Shown here: positions 22,741 to 33,995 of the stretch, in pieces | Position numbering within the stretch: the stretch's first letter is position 1 | How the letters are laid out: every line of letters starts with the position of its first letter | Origin: Acanthosoma haemorrhoidale | Taxonomy: Eukaryota; Arthropoda; Insecta; Hemiptera; Acanthosomatidae | DNA: 64,000 bases | Assembly: GCA_930367205.1 (NCBI GenBank) | Contig: OV884009.1 | Coordinates: forward strand, 78,947,189 to 79,011,188 | Direction of reading: 5' to 3' | Made by a program: the position numbers and the translations under genes | The notes under the pieces: model-generated | Databases searched by the model: none | Told to the model about the DNA's origin: nothing | The model's input: the letters and a program-made list of their open reading frames with translations, nothing else

Positions 22741-24301
22741 AATAATACGGCATAAATATATAATTTAATACTAATATAAGTTAAAATTTCATCATACCAA
22801 TGTGATTTGAGGTAGCTAATTGTATTTTAATTATGATTTATGCTGAATATAAATTAACACCTTAAAAAAATTGGCAAAACAAAATGTAAAAAGAAAAAAA
22901 AGTTAAGGAAATACGATCAACAATAAAAAAAATATTATGAAAAAAAAATCACAACGTTTATAAGGAAAATAAATAACAAACTAAACGTAAAACTAATAAG
23001 GGAGAGTAATATAAGTTTACTTCCCTTATTTTGAGTTTTGAATACTTTTCAATTTTTTTTTTTTTTTTTTTTAAAGAAATCGTCGAGTATTTTGTTTTGT
23101 ATATTATTAAATCTTATTCCAAAAAGTTTGCATTTCTTCCTGTAGACTTTTCCAGTCACTATATAAATGTCTGTTCGGTTTTGAAGGCAACCTCTAATTC
23201 TGAATACGTAAAAGAAGCTGTTAACCATCGCATTACAGTATTGCAGTTTGTGAATACAACAATAACCGTTTTTTCAAATGCACAAAATCCAAGAACTGTA
23301 AATACGTTAGTCCTATTTAATGTTTAGCAATAATTTAATGCTCTATAGTAAAACCCTATCAAAGCATGTTGACAAACAATCGACAACCTCAACAATGCCT
23401 TAGTTCAGTTATTTCTGCCTAGAATGACATATTATGGTTTCTTACCAAATAGTTGTCATTCACAAGATATTACTGGCAAAAAAATAGTAATATGTAAATC
23501 CACTGAAACAGCTCAAGAACTGATTCATACTGAACGGGAAGTTTTCATTGAATATTTCCCTCAGAAACTTATTTTGGATTATTTCAAGTTTGCTGATATT
23601 GGTATGACTGACTAAACCCAGGTACTGCGTGAGTTATTATAAGTTTTCCTATCCTTTTTTTTTTTCATCCCTACCACGGGAGCCGTTTAAGATTATTAGG
23701 AGTTGAGAATCGGGCCCAATTCTATGCAATAAAGGGCAATTAGAAGAAGAGCCATGTCCTGAAAGTAAACTGCGTTTAAATAGCGCTCCAAAAAAAATCG
23801 GGTAACTCCTAACTCGAAGCCTAATTCCCCCCTTGTTCACATTACTCTTTGGTAACTGCACCCATTCTGGGCCACAGTAAGACTATCTGTATTTCTAATT
23901 TATCTTCACACTATTGTTTTTCGTATCAAAGCTCTTTTCATCAATATATAAGACTACTATATGAATAAATATATGACCATTCAAAACGTCTTTCATTTTC
24001 TTGCGTCCATTGAAATTTGATTGAGCGATCTCCTTTTATTAACAGGGGCTTTTAAAGGACGTCCGGCATAAAGGTTAGCTTTATGAAGTCTGTTTATAGC
24101 GGCACGGTCATTAAAATTAATGTTCTTCGAGTCCTAGAGCCTAATAAGCAATTATGAGGCAGTAGCACTGCCATATCGTAAAGCTTGTATTGCATTTCAC
24201 TAGTTGACCTCGGTAGCCTTGTGTTAGTTGTTATTAGTATTAGTTATATTGATCACTATTAATAACACTTTTTGAGTGACGCGCTTTAAAAACGCATCTT
24301 T
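22741..24301. other. Non-coding DNA with two unassigned short frames
   Basis: Plus-strand frames of 98 codons (23,031-23,327, starting in a poly-T run) and 63 codons (23,424-23,615) show no domain I recognise and may be relics of a transposon. Nothing else is identified. Confidence 0.35.
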
Positions 24302-24635
24302 AGTTAAATAATCTTTGTAGAGGAAAGTCTTTTAAAAGAAATGAAAGAAAAGCTTTATTATGAAGTACAAGCAAAACACTGGTATATACAAATATTAAGA
24401 GTTACGTTACTACATACTGGGTGAAATGTGTGGGAACAAGTGGGGCCTGGGGCTAAAGCTGAGACATATATGTATAAGAAAAGGGCAGTTTTGGGAAGTA
24501 GGGAGGAAGGTCTTGGAGGGATGCGGTCGCTTGCTTAAAAAGTAACAGGAACCATCAGTGACTTCCATGAAGCCATACTTTTAGCATTATATACAATATT
24601 AGCATTATAATATTCTTAGCATTATATAACTTTTG
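24302..24635 (+). repeat. Dispersed repeat S, copy A (uninterrupted)
   Basis: About 330 bp closely matching 49,948-51,168: aataatctttgtagagga, aagctttattatgaagtac, caagcaaaacactggtat, gggctaaagctgagacat and others. Copy B at 50 kb is split by an 851-bp insertion, so copy A shows the pre-insertion structure. The family is not identified; it is non-coding. Confidence 0.8.
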
Positions 24636-25267
24636 ATTTAAACTTTCCGCGTCTTAACAATGCAATACTAACTAATTTAAATATGACTACTTGTACTTAA
24701 GTGAAATATTGATTCCTTGCGAAGGCAGAGCATTTTTCAACATTGTATAGAGTGCTGATTGCAAAAGCAAAGAATTATCTACAGCCGTGAAGAAGGAAAA
24801 ACAACATATTTAGCTTAGGGTAATGTAACATTAGATCAGACGTATTTACATTTATAATTTATATCTATCTACATAACCGGTGGGATTCGAAAGGTGTACT
24901 TTACAAGGGTGCAGCTCGGTGTGAATTTTAACCCAAAGGATTTGTGGTTTAGCAATCCAGGATACAAATTAAATTCATTGGATTCCTAAAATGAAATCAT
25001 AAATAGCTTCAAGGAACTAACCAAAGCTGTGTCAGAAAACTATCCAGCTGATTAGATAACAATCGGTCACGTTAAATAGATCTAACCCTTGTCAAATACG
25101 GAGTACTGACGTTAACAGAAAAAAACAAAAGTGTGCCAAAAAGTGTAACCTTCAGGGGTGGACATGAAATAAGGCAAATTAATAAAATAAAAATCTGTTG
25201 CACGACAAGGGAATGAAAAATATGTCCGACGGAAGTGATAGCCGCGGTGAACTGTAGGCAGGAATGT
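24636..25267. other. Non-coding DNA
   Basis: I see no gene or repeat in this stretch. Confidence 0.4.
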
Positions 25268-26065
25268 CACCTATATGTACATCATACAGTCTTTGTCAGG
25301 GTTATTAAACACCTATGTGTACATCATACAGTCTTTGTCAGGGTTAGTAAACACCTATGTGTACATCATACAGTCTTTGTCAGGGTTATTAAACCCCTAT
25401 GTGTACATCATACAGTCTTTGTCAGGGTTATTAAACCCCTATGTGTACATCATACAGTCTTAGTCAGGGTTATTAAACCCCTATGTGTACATCATACAGT
25501 CTTTGTCAGGGTTATTAAACCCCTATGTGTACATCATACAGTCTTTGTCAGGGTTATTAAACACCTATGTGTACATCATACAGTCTTTGTCAGGGTTATT
25601 AAACCCCTATGTGTACATCATACAGTCTTTGTCAGGGTTATTAAACTCCTATGTGTACATCATACAGTCTTTGTCAGGGTTATTAAACACCTATGTGTAC
25701 ATCATACAGTCTTTGTCAGGGTTATTAAACACATATGTGTACATCATACAGTCTTTGTCAGGGTTATTAAACCCCTATGTGTACATCATACAGTCTTTGT
25801 CAGGGTTATTAAACACCTATGTGTACATCATACAGTCTTTGTCAGGGTTATTAAACACATATGTGTACATCATACAGTCTTTGTCAGGGTTATTAAACCC
25901 CTATGTGTACATCATACAGTCTTTGTCAGGGTTATTAAACACCTATGTGTACATCATACAGTCTTTGTCAGGGTTATTAAACCCCTATGTGTACATCATA
26001 CAGTCTTTGTCAGGGTTATTAAACACCTATGTGTACATCATACAGTCTTTGTCAGGGTTATTAAA
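25268..26065 (+). repeat. Minisatellite, 42-bp unit x 19
   Basis: Nineteen tandem copies of a 42-bp unit (core gtgtacatcatacagtct, then ttgtcagggttattaaac) end exactly at 26065. Variation is confined to a few positions, mostly the bases after aaac (acc, ccc, tcc, aca). A three-unit block (variants acc, aca, ccc) occurs twice in succession (units 10-12 and 13-15), showing duplication of multi-unit blocks. Because 42 is divisible by 3 and the unit has no stop in two plus frames, long open frames (332 and 206 codons) run through it. They have no other coding support and I treat them as by-products. Confidence 0.92.
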
Positions 26066-27224
26066 CAAGTTCTTTCCCTGTCTCTTAATCACAGTAGCCA
26101 CTTAGCCTTATTTGAGACCGTTTCAGACAGACACATGACCGGAAAATGTCTTCGGTGGTGTAAGGAATTGCGTTTGGGTGTGCGTAGTCGGCAATCAGGA
26201 TCGATAACACTTGATAAGTGCTTTGATTATTGATTAATTGACTTGATAATACACTTAATAAGGAGTACTTCACATGTTCCCAAGGAGTACATCCCAGTTT
26301 AGGATCCCAGAAAAAACCAACAAACATTTCTAGCCTGGATAGTCTTAAACACCAATCAAATAGAGTAACTTGTTACATAGATCATATATGACTAGCTGAT
26401 CTGGGGATCAGTTGCCTCAGCTTTTTTAACTCATGGTAAAATTCTACCTACCCAAATTTTTTTTACATCAATTATAAACGGAATTGTATTTATTGAAATA
26501 TGTATACATTGGAGCAACCCTTCTCATTACAGCCGATGAGGAATTAACGATCTAATATTCTAAAATGAGAACCGAATCCAACATTATAAATATATTTATA
26601 TATACTGGTAAGAAAACAAAGTTAAGACAGACGGGTCGGAACAACAGGAACAAAAGTTAGTCTCTTAAGACTTACTAAGGTAGACTCTGACTTAATGTCA
26701 GGTCTGGGTCAGTGCTTCGATTTTGGCATTAGTTCTTTTGGGTTGTGCCTCTATATAAAACTATTAAAACCTACTCGTATAGTTTTAAAAATGCGATTTC
26801 CTCTGTTAGCTTTTAAAACTGATTGATTAATTCTTAGGTTCCAGTTTTCACAATAAATGGCCAACACAACTCGTCGCTAAGGAAATCGACCATTTCCTTA
26901 ATATGCTAGTGACCTTAGTATAATGAATCCCTACTTATTATGATTCACATTTTTTTGGTTGTTATTTTTTGGTTTTTTGGTTGTTATTTTTATACATCAA
27001 GCAGGACTGAATGCAAAATTAGACTTTGTTCCAAGGAAAAACAAGTTCTGCAGAATAACTGGAGGCCCTAAGTTTATGGCAGTCTTTGGCACCTTTTTTA
27101 ATTTAAAATTCCTTAAATCCATAACAAATACTTCGTAATATATGTTCAATATTCTTGGAATTTCAAACGCTTGTATGCAATGGTGTAATGTTCTGTAACA
27201 TAAAAATTATACTTTAAGCAAAGT
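26066..27224. other. Non-coding DNA
   Basis: No gene recognised. A short imperfect repeat of ttttttggttgttattttt occurs at about 26,950-26,990. Confidence 0.4.
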
Positions 27225-27311
27225 TTACTTTTACTAGTATTAAATTACTAGCGTTACTTTTACTAGTATTAAATTACTAGCGTTACTTTTACTAGTATTA
27301 AATTACTAGCG
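27225..27311. repeat. Tandem repeat, 29-bp unit x 3
   Basis: Three exact or near-exact copies of a 29-bp unit (ttacttttactagtatt, then aaattactagcg) in a row. Each unit contains two ctag sites flanking an AT-rich core, so it is partly self-complementary. Confidence 0.85.
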
Positions 27312-28469
27312 TAATTTTGCCACTAAATCGGACAACATCAGGCCTTGGATAAAATATCGTGAATTTAAGCTAATACAATTATTAGTGGTATACTGTGACA
27401 ATTAAATATATACATAATATAATATAAAGAGGATAATTGTTGCTTATTATCTTGCCATTATTTTACCTCGTCGCAGGGTAATTTATACCGATAACCCTAA
27501 GTAATCAAATAATCGATAGTAAAATAAATTACCCTCTGTGAACTGACAACTAACCTGTACTGGGCCTAGTCTCCTGCACTAGTGGCTATCTCGGCAAGGC
27601 GGAAGACAACGAGGCAGGCGAGGCGGGTCAAGTTTCGGCGTACCCCTGGCGTCTGGGCATCTGGCGAATCCCGAAATAGCTGGATCTGGTCGAGAGTGTT
27701 GCTGGAATCAACCGGATGTTATAAATACCTTAGGTACATCTCGAGCAGTGGCCAAAAGTCCCACCTGCAAACATAGATACGTCTCTTTAGACCCTTCCCT
27801 TCTTGTACACCTGCTTTTGCCAGACATATCATTAGTTAAAGTATATATGTTAAAAGTAGAGTCTCACCCTTTAAGCTACAAATAAAAATTTTAAAAATCA
27901 AAAATTCGATAATACAAATAAACACCTCCTATTCACTCATACATATACTACTACTAGTAAGGTTAAAGGCAGCATGTTTTAATCCTGTAAATTGAAAATG
28001 GTTTTGTCATTTAGAGCCAAAGTAAAAAACTAATATCATTACTATATAATGCTTATGCTTATATTTTTAAATTAAAATAATTCAAGTTCAAAGTATCGAC
28101 TAAATATTGTGAGACAATTATTTCAGTATACACTTTAGAGCAATCTTCGCAATGAAAGATGAGAATAGCTTTTATACAATCAATGAACGCATTTCTGTCA
28201 GAAACGGATCCCTGCATGGGGTGGTTGACGTCCAAAACCAAAGTGATAGTCTACAAGACAGATATCCGTTCTGTGGTCACTGATCGAGGGGAGAAGAAAT
28301 AACCAGAATTATTCACGGAATATGGAGTAACAGCAAGAAGAGCGTAAAAAAACGAGGAAGATCCCGTCAGAGGTGGCTGAAAGATGTGAAGGTCGACAAA
28401 ATGAGCTTCTCGCTCAAAAAAGAAGCAGCCGACCAAGCAACCGCAGCAGCTTTAATAATTATCGTTAAA
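27312..28469. other. Non-coding DNA with one CpG-rich patch
   Basis: At 27,580-27,720 a CpG-rich patch keeps a short plus-strand frame open (arginine-rich, 64 codons) without a recognisable domain. A minus-strand frame at 28,251-28,436 is likewise unassigned. These may be relics of mobile elements. Confidence 0.35.
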
Positions 28470-28995
28470 CAAATTCTTTATCTCGGGCGAGATAAAGGAG
28501 AAGCATATTTTCCCCCCATAGGGGCAGTATTATGGTTTTATTTAAATTAAGATATACTAAATAAATATATAATATTGCAAATGGCACAATTAGTAGGCAA
28601 TTGTCAATGAACAGCTACATAATATATTAGTTTTGTTCCAACAAGAATAGGTACATTATCAAACTGGCCATTATTCCACTCAGCCGAAACCAAAACTCAA
28701 ACTGTCAGCTATCTGTTCCAACGCGCTCAAAACCAAGTTTGAAAACGGTTTTTGATTGTCAAAACGATCCGAGGATTGGAATAAGGACTAAGAATCAGAG
28801 AGATACGCAGTCATTCTCCACTGTTTTTTCTCTCGCCGTAATAAGGAAGGTTATAAATTAACAAACAAACTTTCAAGAGCACACTTAACAACAAAAAACA
28901 GAAATATCCTTAGAATTAATTTAAATTATGTAACTCTTCACTACTTCAACTAAAAATTATTAATCGTAAAATGAATAGACGTTAATTTTTCTTTT
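28470..28995 (+). repeat. Dispersed repeat R, copy 1
   Basis: About 500 bp shared with 33,078-33,515: aaataaatatataatattg, gtttgaaaacggtt, gattgtcaaaacgatcc, gcagtcattctc, acaaacaaactttcaa, ttattaatcgtaaaatgaat. This copy has about 90 extra bases near 28,600-28,690. No coding capacity is seen, and the element type is unknown. Confidence 0.8.
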
Positions 28996-29940
28996 GTCAA
29001 TAATAATTGAGTATTTACTTTCTTATACTAGGACCTGATTCAAACGAAACCTTGTAGGTGAATAAGTTGATGAAAATCTAACCTTTTTCTTGCACTAAAC
29101 TAAGCCAATGTCCCAACAAATACATTCACTTAAACTGAAATGGCTAACTATAAATTTCCAGTTCAAAAAGAAATAGATATTTCAAAAAATAAAATTATCA
29201 GATTTCGTGAGCAAACAATAGAATCACGAATTTAGTATCGTACAAGTCAATTTAAACAGGTTTTTTTTATGATGTAGTATGATAGCTATTTGAATTTGTT
29301 ATGTTGAAAAATTGAATCACAGCAAAATAAAATGAAGCGTTCTTGGTAAAATATAAGGCGTTGTTTTATTCGAAAGACTCGGGTTCCTCAAATGTATAAG
29401 TCCTTGCTATTCTTTATATATATATCACAAAATATAATTTAGTGTATTATTCATGTTAACAAATTTTTGTTACTGTAACAAAATATATTTAGTTTGGTGT
29501 GGTTAAAATGGCATGACAACTAATTCTTGGATCAACTAGCTAATTACAGCTGTTTATGTTATTATGAGGGGGAGGGGGGGTATACTCCATTCTATAGGAA
29601 CATGCAACAAAAAGACAAAAAAAGGAACCAAGTTTTTCCAAAACAGGTGGCTGCTGTCCCAAGGCAGTTGGTCCAAGCCACCTGCTTTTTCATGGCGCCC
29701 CAACAAAGAGCAGATCTTCTCTCCAGTTAGGACGGAGGGAGACCACAAAGACAATGGCACTTAGCATTCGACAAATCCGAGCTTGCCAGATCAACACGTA
29801 TGATTATTGTCGAGCCCGAAGGACTAGTTTCATCCAGAATCGATGCGATCAACTTACGTCCCGCTGTCGGTGGATATGTTCCACTATAACGGTTGCAAGA
29901 AGGGTTCAATGGATCTGAAATATTAAAGGTATATTCCACA
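28996..29940. other. Non-coding DNA
   Basis: A GC-richer part at 29,560-29,930 holds overlapping frames of about 70 codons on both strands (for example minus-strand 29,727-29,939), none with a domain I recognise. The rest is AT-rich. Confidence 0.35.
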
Positions 29941-29959
29941 AAACCTTATAATTTAAATT

Positions 29960-30165
29960 AAACTTTCTCATGTCTCAGGCCATCAAATGAATCCCCCGTG
30001 TAAAATCTCTTGTTTTCAGAGCGAACAGGGCATGCATAAAACAGTAATAGTAAAAACACCCAAGAGGACACCAAAGAGAAAAGGACGTGACAGGGCCGAT
30101 GTTCGACCCCGGGACCTCTTGTTTTTCGACCGTGTACCTTTCCAACTGAGCTACCCCTATCGAGC
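29960..30165 (-). repeat. tRNA-derived SINE (probable)
   Basis: A tRNA-like head (30,089-30,161) is followed on the minus strand by about 130 bp of unrelated body sequence, the layout of a tRNA-derived SINE. Sequence just beyond (about 29,922-29,965, ggtatattccacaaaacc) recurs at 46,120-46,160, suggesting a further dispersed repeat. I could not confirm a second full SINE copy in the window. Confidence 0.5.
30089..30161 (-). tRNA. tRNA-like sequence, probably SINE head or pseudogene
   Basis: Exactly 73 nt with a seven-pair acceptor stem (gataggg with ccctgtc, one G-U), an A box (tagctcagttgg), a B box (ggtcgaac) and a T-stem with four of five pairs. The D stem and anticodon stem (cacgg against acaag) do not pair. 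The anticodon would be GAA if the loop is tcgaaaa, but position 33 is C, not T. It is therefore not a functional tRNA. Confidence 0.55.
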
Positions 30166-30235
30166 ACTGGCTAATGCAATATAAAATCTCTTGAGATACG
30201 TTCTACTGAACCTCAAAGAGGCATTGTCACAGAGT

Positions 30236-30520
30236 ACTATTTCTGGTGACTACAATGTACTCCTTTCGTTTTAAAATTTGCGTGAGATAATGTTCCTTTT
30301 AAAACAATGCATGTACCAAATATTAAACATACATAGAAATTGTACGATATTAGTTGTGATTTGTTTGAAGATAAAAACAGAGGGATTATTAAACGCAACT
30401 ATGAAAACATAAGGGCTCATGGTTTTGAAAAACAAAATAATGAACCATTAAGCATTTATTAATGATCTTTGGATCAACGAGTCGGTTCATACTGGGAGTT
30501 TGTGTGGATTCTGATCATTC
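30236..30520 (+). repeat. Direct repeat D, copy 1
   Basis: About 270 bp matching 31,225-31,495 in the same orientation: caatgtactccttt, gagggattattaaacgcaac, taatgatc, gtttgtgt. Divergence includes small indels. The two copies bracket about 700 bp of different sequence. Confidence 0.75.
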
Positions 30521-31224
30521 ATCCAAAGCAATAACGAGGGACATTATCCGCGGACAGTAGGCAGTGGAATGGTCCTGAAAAAGGCGACCTAAAGCAGAAT
30601 CACGACCTAGGGATTACGAGCTCGGCTACTTCTTTTCAGTCTTGCACTCTCAAAGTGTGAGGGACTTTGTACTTGATCCCAGTGTCCGGCGGCTTTGATC
30701 CGCACTGCTTCGTGCTACCAACCGCGCACGTTTCACAACCGGTTTCTTCTGTCATCTTTCACCCCGGACGTTCTCTCCAACGTGTCGGAAGATACTTCGG
30801 TCGGTATCACATTGTTATTCAACTACGTACATGCCCACGTCAAAACGTACCCAATAGTATTTGTAAATAATTATACATAACTTGGCTTACCCCAGCGGTG
30901 TACCTAGAGCTTTTGCCGTTTTTTATTAGTAAATAAAGGGTGGTTTTCAATAATCACTGATCATAAATGAATAACAAAAAAATTCATAGTGCACTTTACA
31001 ATTATACCTTTATTGTACAATCATATATATTATTGTAATTATACTTACAATTACAAAGCCATTTATTATGAAAATGGTCTAAGTCCTTTTACCAAAAAAA
31101 TCAAGCTAACTGTTTTAATATTTACATTTTTAAGTTATAATTTTCTTTTATAAACAAATTATAACTAGGTTGTAATTAGGCCTCGCTGCTTAAGTGATTT
31201 TAGTTACTATTAGTTGGTGATATT
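30521..31224. other. Segment between direct repeats D
   Basis: A CpG-richer block at 30,540-30,900 contains overlapping plus-strand frames of about 60-67 codons with no recognised domain. The remainder is AT-rich. It could be an insertion between the repeats or part of a larger duplicated unit. Confidence 0.35.
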
Positions 31225-31495
31225 GGAGACTGCAATGTACTCCTTTGGTTTTAAAATTCGCGTGAGTTAATTACGCCAATGTATGTATCAAATATTGAAC
31301 ATATATCGATATTAACATGTATGCTATTAGTTGTAATTTGTTTGATGATATAAAAAGAGGGATTATTAAACGCAACTGATTATCAATGAAATCATAAGGG
31401 TTTATAGTTTTTAAAAAAAAATAATGAAACCATTAAACATTAATGATCCTTGGAACAAAGTAACAGTTCATAATGGAAGTTTGTGTCCTCTGCTT
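31225..31495 (+). repeat. Direct repeat D, copy 2
   Basis: Second copy of the repeat at 30,236-30,520, in the same orientation and diverged by substitutions and indels. Non-coding, family unknown. Confidence 0.75.
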
Positions 31496-32289
31496 TTAGA
31501 TATCAGTCCAATTTTTTAGAAACCCATTTGTAGGTTTTTTGTTTTGTTCTTTTCCTACATGTAAATAAGGAGATATTATGAGTTATTTTGGTTTAGAGTC
31601 TAGCGACTACATTTTATGTAACTTTTAAATAAAATAAATAGAATTATTGAATATTAAAAATACATTTTTTTTAAATGAAAAGATAGCGTAGAAATGTAAA
31701 TATTAGGACGCCAAGCGTGATTTTTGTTTTGAAAATGGACTTAAGACACCTTCAAAATAATTGGCTCGGTAATAAAACAATACACTATGAAGGTTGCCGG
31801 TGTCAGTATTTTTGGTTGTCGATACATAGGTAGTCCCTCATCAACTAGTCATTTTCCAGCTGGTTCACCTATACGTATCATTTAAGAGACAGTAGCCTCG
31901 ACTCCATTCATTATGCAAACAAAGTAGCTTATGTCTACTTAAAATCTAAGACTATCTATCACTGTAAACTTAATATTGTTTTTTTAGCAAGATAAAGGTT
32001 TTACCTGCATGAGAACTATTTCGTTTGAGTTGACGCTTGTTAACAAGGCGAGTTGTAGCAACGATTGGGAACTGTATTATCTGCACGGACCTTTTCAAGC
32101 AGTTAAAGGCCTCGGGGACATAGTAACTGCGAAAGTAGTGAAATGAATTAATTGAAAGCGCAGAGGTTGGCGGATACAGCGTGACGCAACAGTGCAGGAA
32201 TGCAGCAAGGGCCCATGAAGAAGATGCCTTCTTGATAGGTTATAATTGCATTTGTTTTAAATTAATCGCTTGGAATGTTACATGATTGA
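31496..32289. other. Non-coding DNA
   Basis: No gene recognised. A block at about 31,530-31,630 (taggtttttt, ttcctacatgtaaataag) weakly resembles 45,800-45,900. Confidence 0.35.
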
Positions 32290-32375
32290 TGATGAGCCCC
32301 TATGGGGGAAAAGTATGCTTTTCCCTTATCCCAACCAAGGCCTGGAATAACTGATTTTGAAAACTCGGCGGAATA
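32290..32375 (-). repeat. Dispersed repeat R, inverted 5' fragment
   Basis: On the minus strand this reads gagttttcaaaatcag, ccttggttgggataa, ggaaaagcata and taggggct, matching the start of repeat R copy 2 at 33,078-33,170. It forms an inverted pair with that copy, about 700 bp apart. Confidence 0.7.
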
Positions 32376-33077
32376 ATATGATAACTTCAAAAAATTCTCA
32401 ATTTTATGTTTAAAATTATTAAGCAATGGTTTCTCAACAGTTTAGTTTACATTCGGCTTTGTCTGACTCGATTTACGAATTCGAAATTGGTTCCTCATCA
32501 TATATTGCTTCGTGTTTTTATTGACGTTAAAACAACGGGGGGGGGGGGGGGAAACATGAAAAAAAAACAGAAAATAAAAAATAAATTAGTTGTATTATTT
32601 ACCTAATGAACGAAATCGCATCATAATTAGTAGGCTTTCTAGGACGGTGCAGGTGAGGCTGCATGAGCAATTATTGGTTACGTATTATTGATTACATTCC
32701 CTTCTAAACGATGTTAATTGACCTACCTAGCGGGAATGGGGTGCGGTTCGCCCTGGGTGGCACATATTTGGGTACTATTTTTAAATATTTTTGTCTAAAT
32801 TATATAAAAATAAATAATACAATAATATTCAACAGAATTAATGATTACAATAAGCATGGAATTTAACAAAAATCCATGCTGACCCCGGTGGTCTGACTCG
32901 ACGTCACGTTTTGATTGATTTAGAAAAGGTATCAAACTGAGAACCACCCCAGGAAAATGGCTAGGCACCCCACTTTTGGTGAGGTTGGGAAACCCCACTA
33001 ATAGTTGGGAAACCTAATGAAATTCCATTCTGTATTATTTTTAGACAAATAATTGAGAAGTTTTGGAAGTTAACATA
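32376..33077. other. Segment between inverted R ends, with a G15 run
   Basis: It contains an uninterrupted run of 15 G at 32,537-32,551. No gene is seen; short frames lack domains. Confidence 0.4.
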
Positions 33078-33515
33078 TTATTCGGGCGAGTCTTCAAAAT
33101 CAGCTATTCCACACCTTGGTTGGGATAATGGAAAAGCATAAATTCCCCTCCTACCCTTAGGGGCTGTATCATGGTTTTGTATCAATGAAGATGCTAAATA
33201 AATATATAATATTGTAAATGATACAATTAGTGAGTGCCGTTCCAACTCGCAGAAACCAGAACTGTGATACATCTGTTCCAACACGTTCAAAACCTAGTTT
33301 GAAAACGGTTCGTGATTGTCAAAACGATCCAAGGATTGGGGTAAGGACTGAGAATCAGGGACATGCGCAGTCATTCTCTTATCTTGTTCCACTCACCATA
33401 ATAAGAAAGGTTATAAATTTACAAACAAACTTTCAAAAGCACACCAATTAATTTAAGTTATGTAACTCTTCAATATTTCAATTAAAAGTTATTAATCGTA
33501 AAATGAATCGCAATT
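33078..33515 (+). repeat. Dispersed repeat R, copy 2
   Basis: About 440 bp homologous to 28,470-28,995, with its first 90 bp also present inverted at 32,290-32,375. No coding capacity was seen. The inverted ends could mean terminal inverted repeats of a DNA transposon, but copy 1 shows no such partner. Confidence 0.8.
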
Positions 33516-33689
33516 TTTTACTTACTTATAGAATAGATAAAAAAAGTATTCCGGGTCAAAGTCCTCATATTAATGCTAAGATGACAAATTCACATCTGGC
33601 AAATAAAAAGAACTACATCATAAAAAACAAATTAATCACAATCTAAAATAACTTATACGTTCCTTTTTAGCCTTCACAAAGGCTATCTG

Positions 33690-33995
33690 ATCGTAGCACG
33701 TACTTTTATCTCATTGCTAACCCCATAGGTGGCAAAGACAATACTTTCAAACAGTGGTCTCTGGTTTGTCGTTCCAGCTGATTTAAATATTTTCTTAGAC
33801 TCCGCTTCCTCCTCCGGTGGAAGAACAACAGGCGAGGGAGGTGACAACCATGTGGCGCCTCTGTGCTGTTTGTATATATAGTATGAATGAGCGAGTGAAT
33901 AAAAATTGTTGGTATGAATGAGATCATTTATCACAATTACTTATAGCCCAATCAGGCAGATTGTAATTTTATCATAATAAAGTTGTATAAAAAAA
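33690..33995 (+). mobile_element. LINE 3' end with poly(A)
   Basis: A 5'-truncated copy of the dispersed LINE: GC-richer end of the coding or UTR part (cgcttcctcctccggtgg, gaggtgacaaccatgtgg), then tatgaatgag, atcatttatcacaattac, caggcagattgtaattttat, cataataaagttg and A12. The same tail occurs reversed at 48.4 kb, where it follows a LINE C-terminal frame. Confidence 0.75.

Noticed and set aside
25268..26065. Possible CRISPR-like array
   Set aside because: The units are contiguous and identical throughout, with no unique spacers. It is a eukaryotic minisatellite.
25235..26233. A 332-codon open frame (and a 206-codon one in another frame)
   Set aside because: It is produced by the 42-bp tandem array, whose length is a multiple of three. 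The repetitive peptide has no other coding support and two frames are equally open.
30089..30161. Functional tRNA gene
   Set aside because: D and anticodon stems do not pair and position 33 is not T.
30695..30880. A short frame with a cadherin-like phrase (NVSEDTSVG)
   Set aside because: Only a few residues agree, no calcium-binding motifs follow, and there are no splice sites of quality. Chance is more likely.
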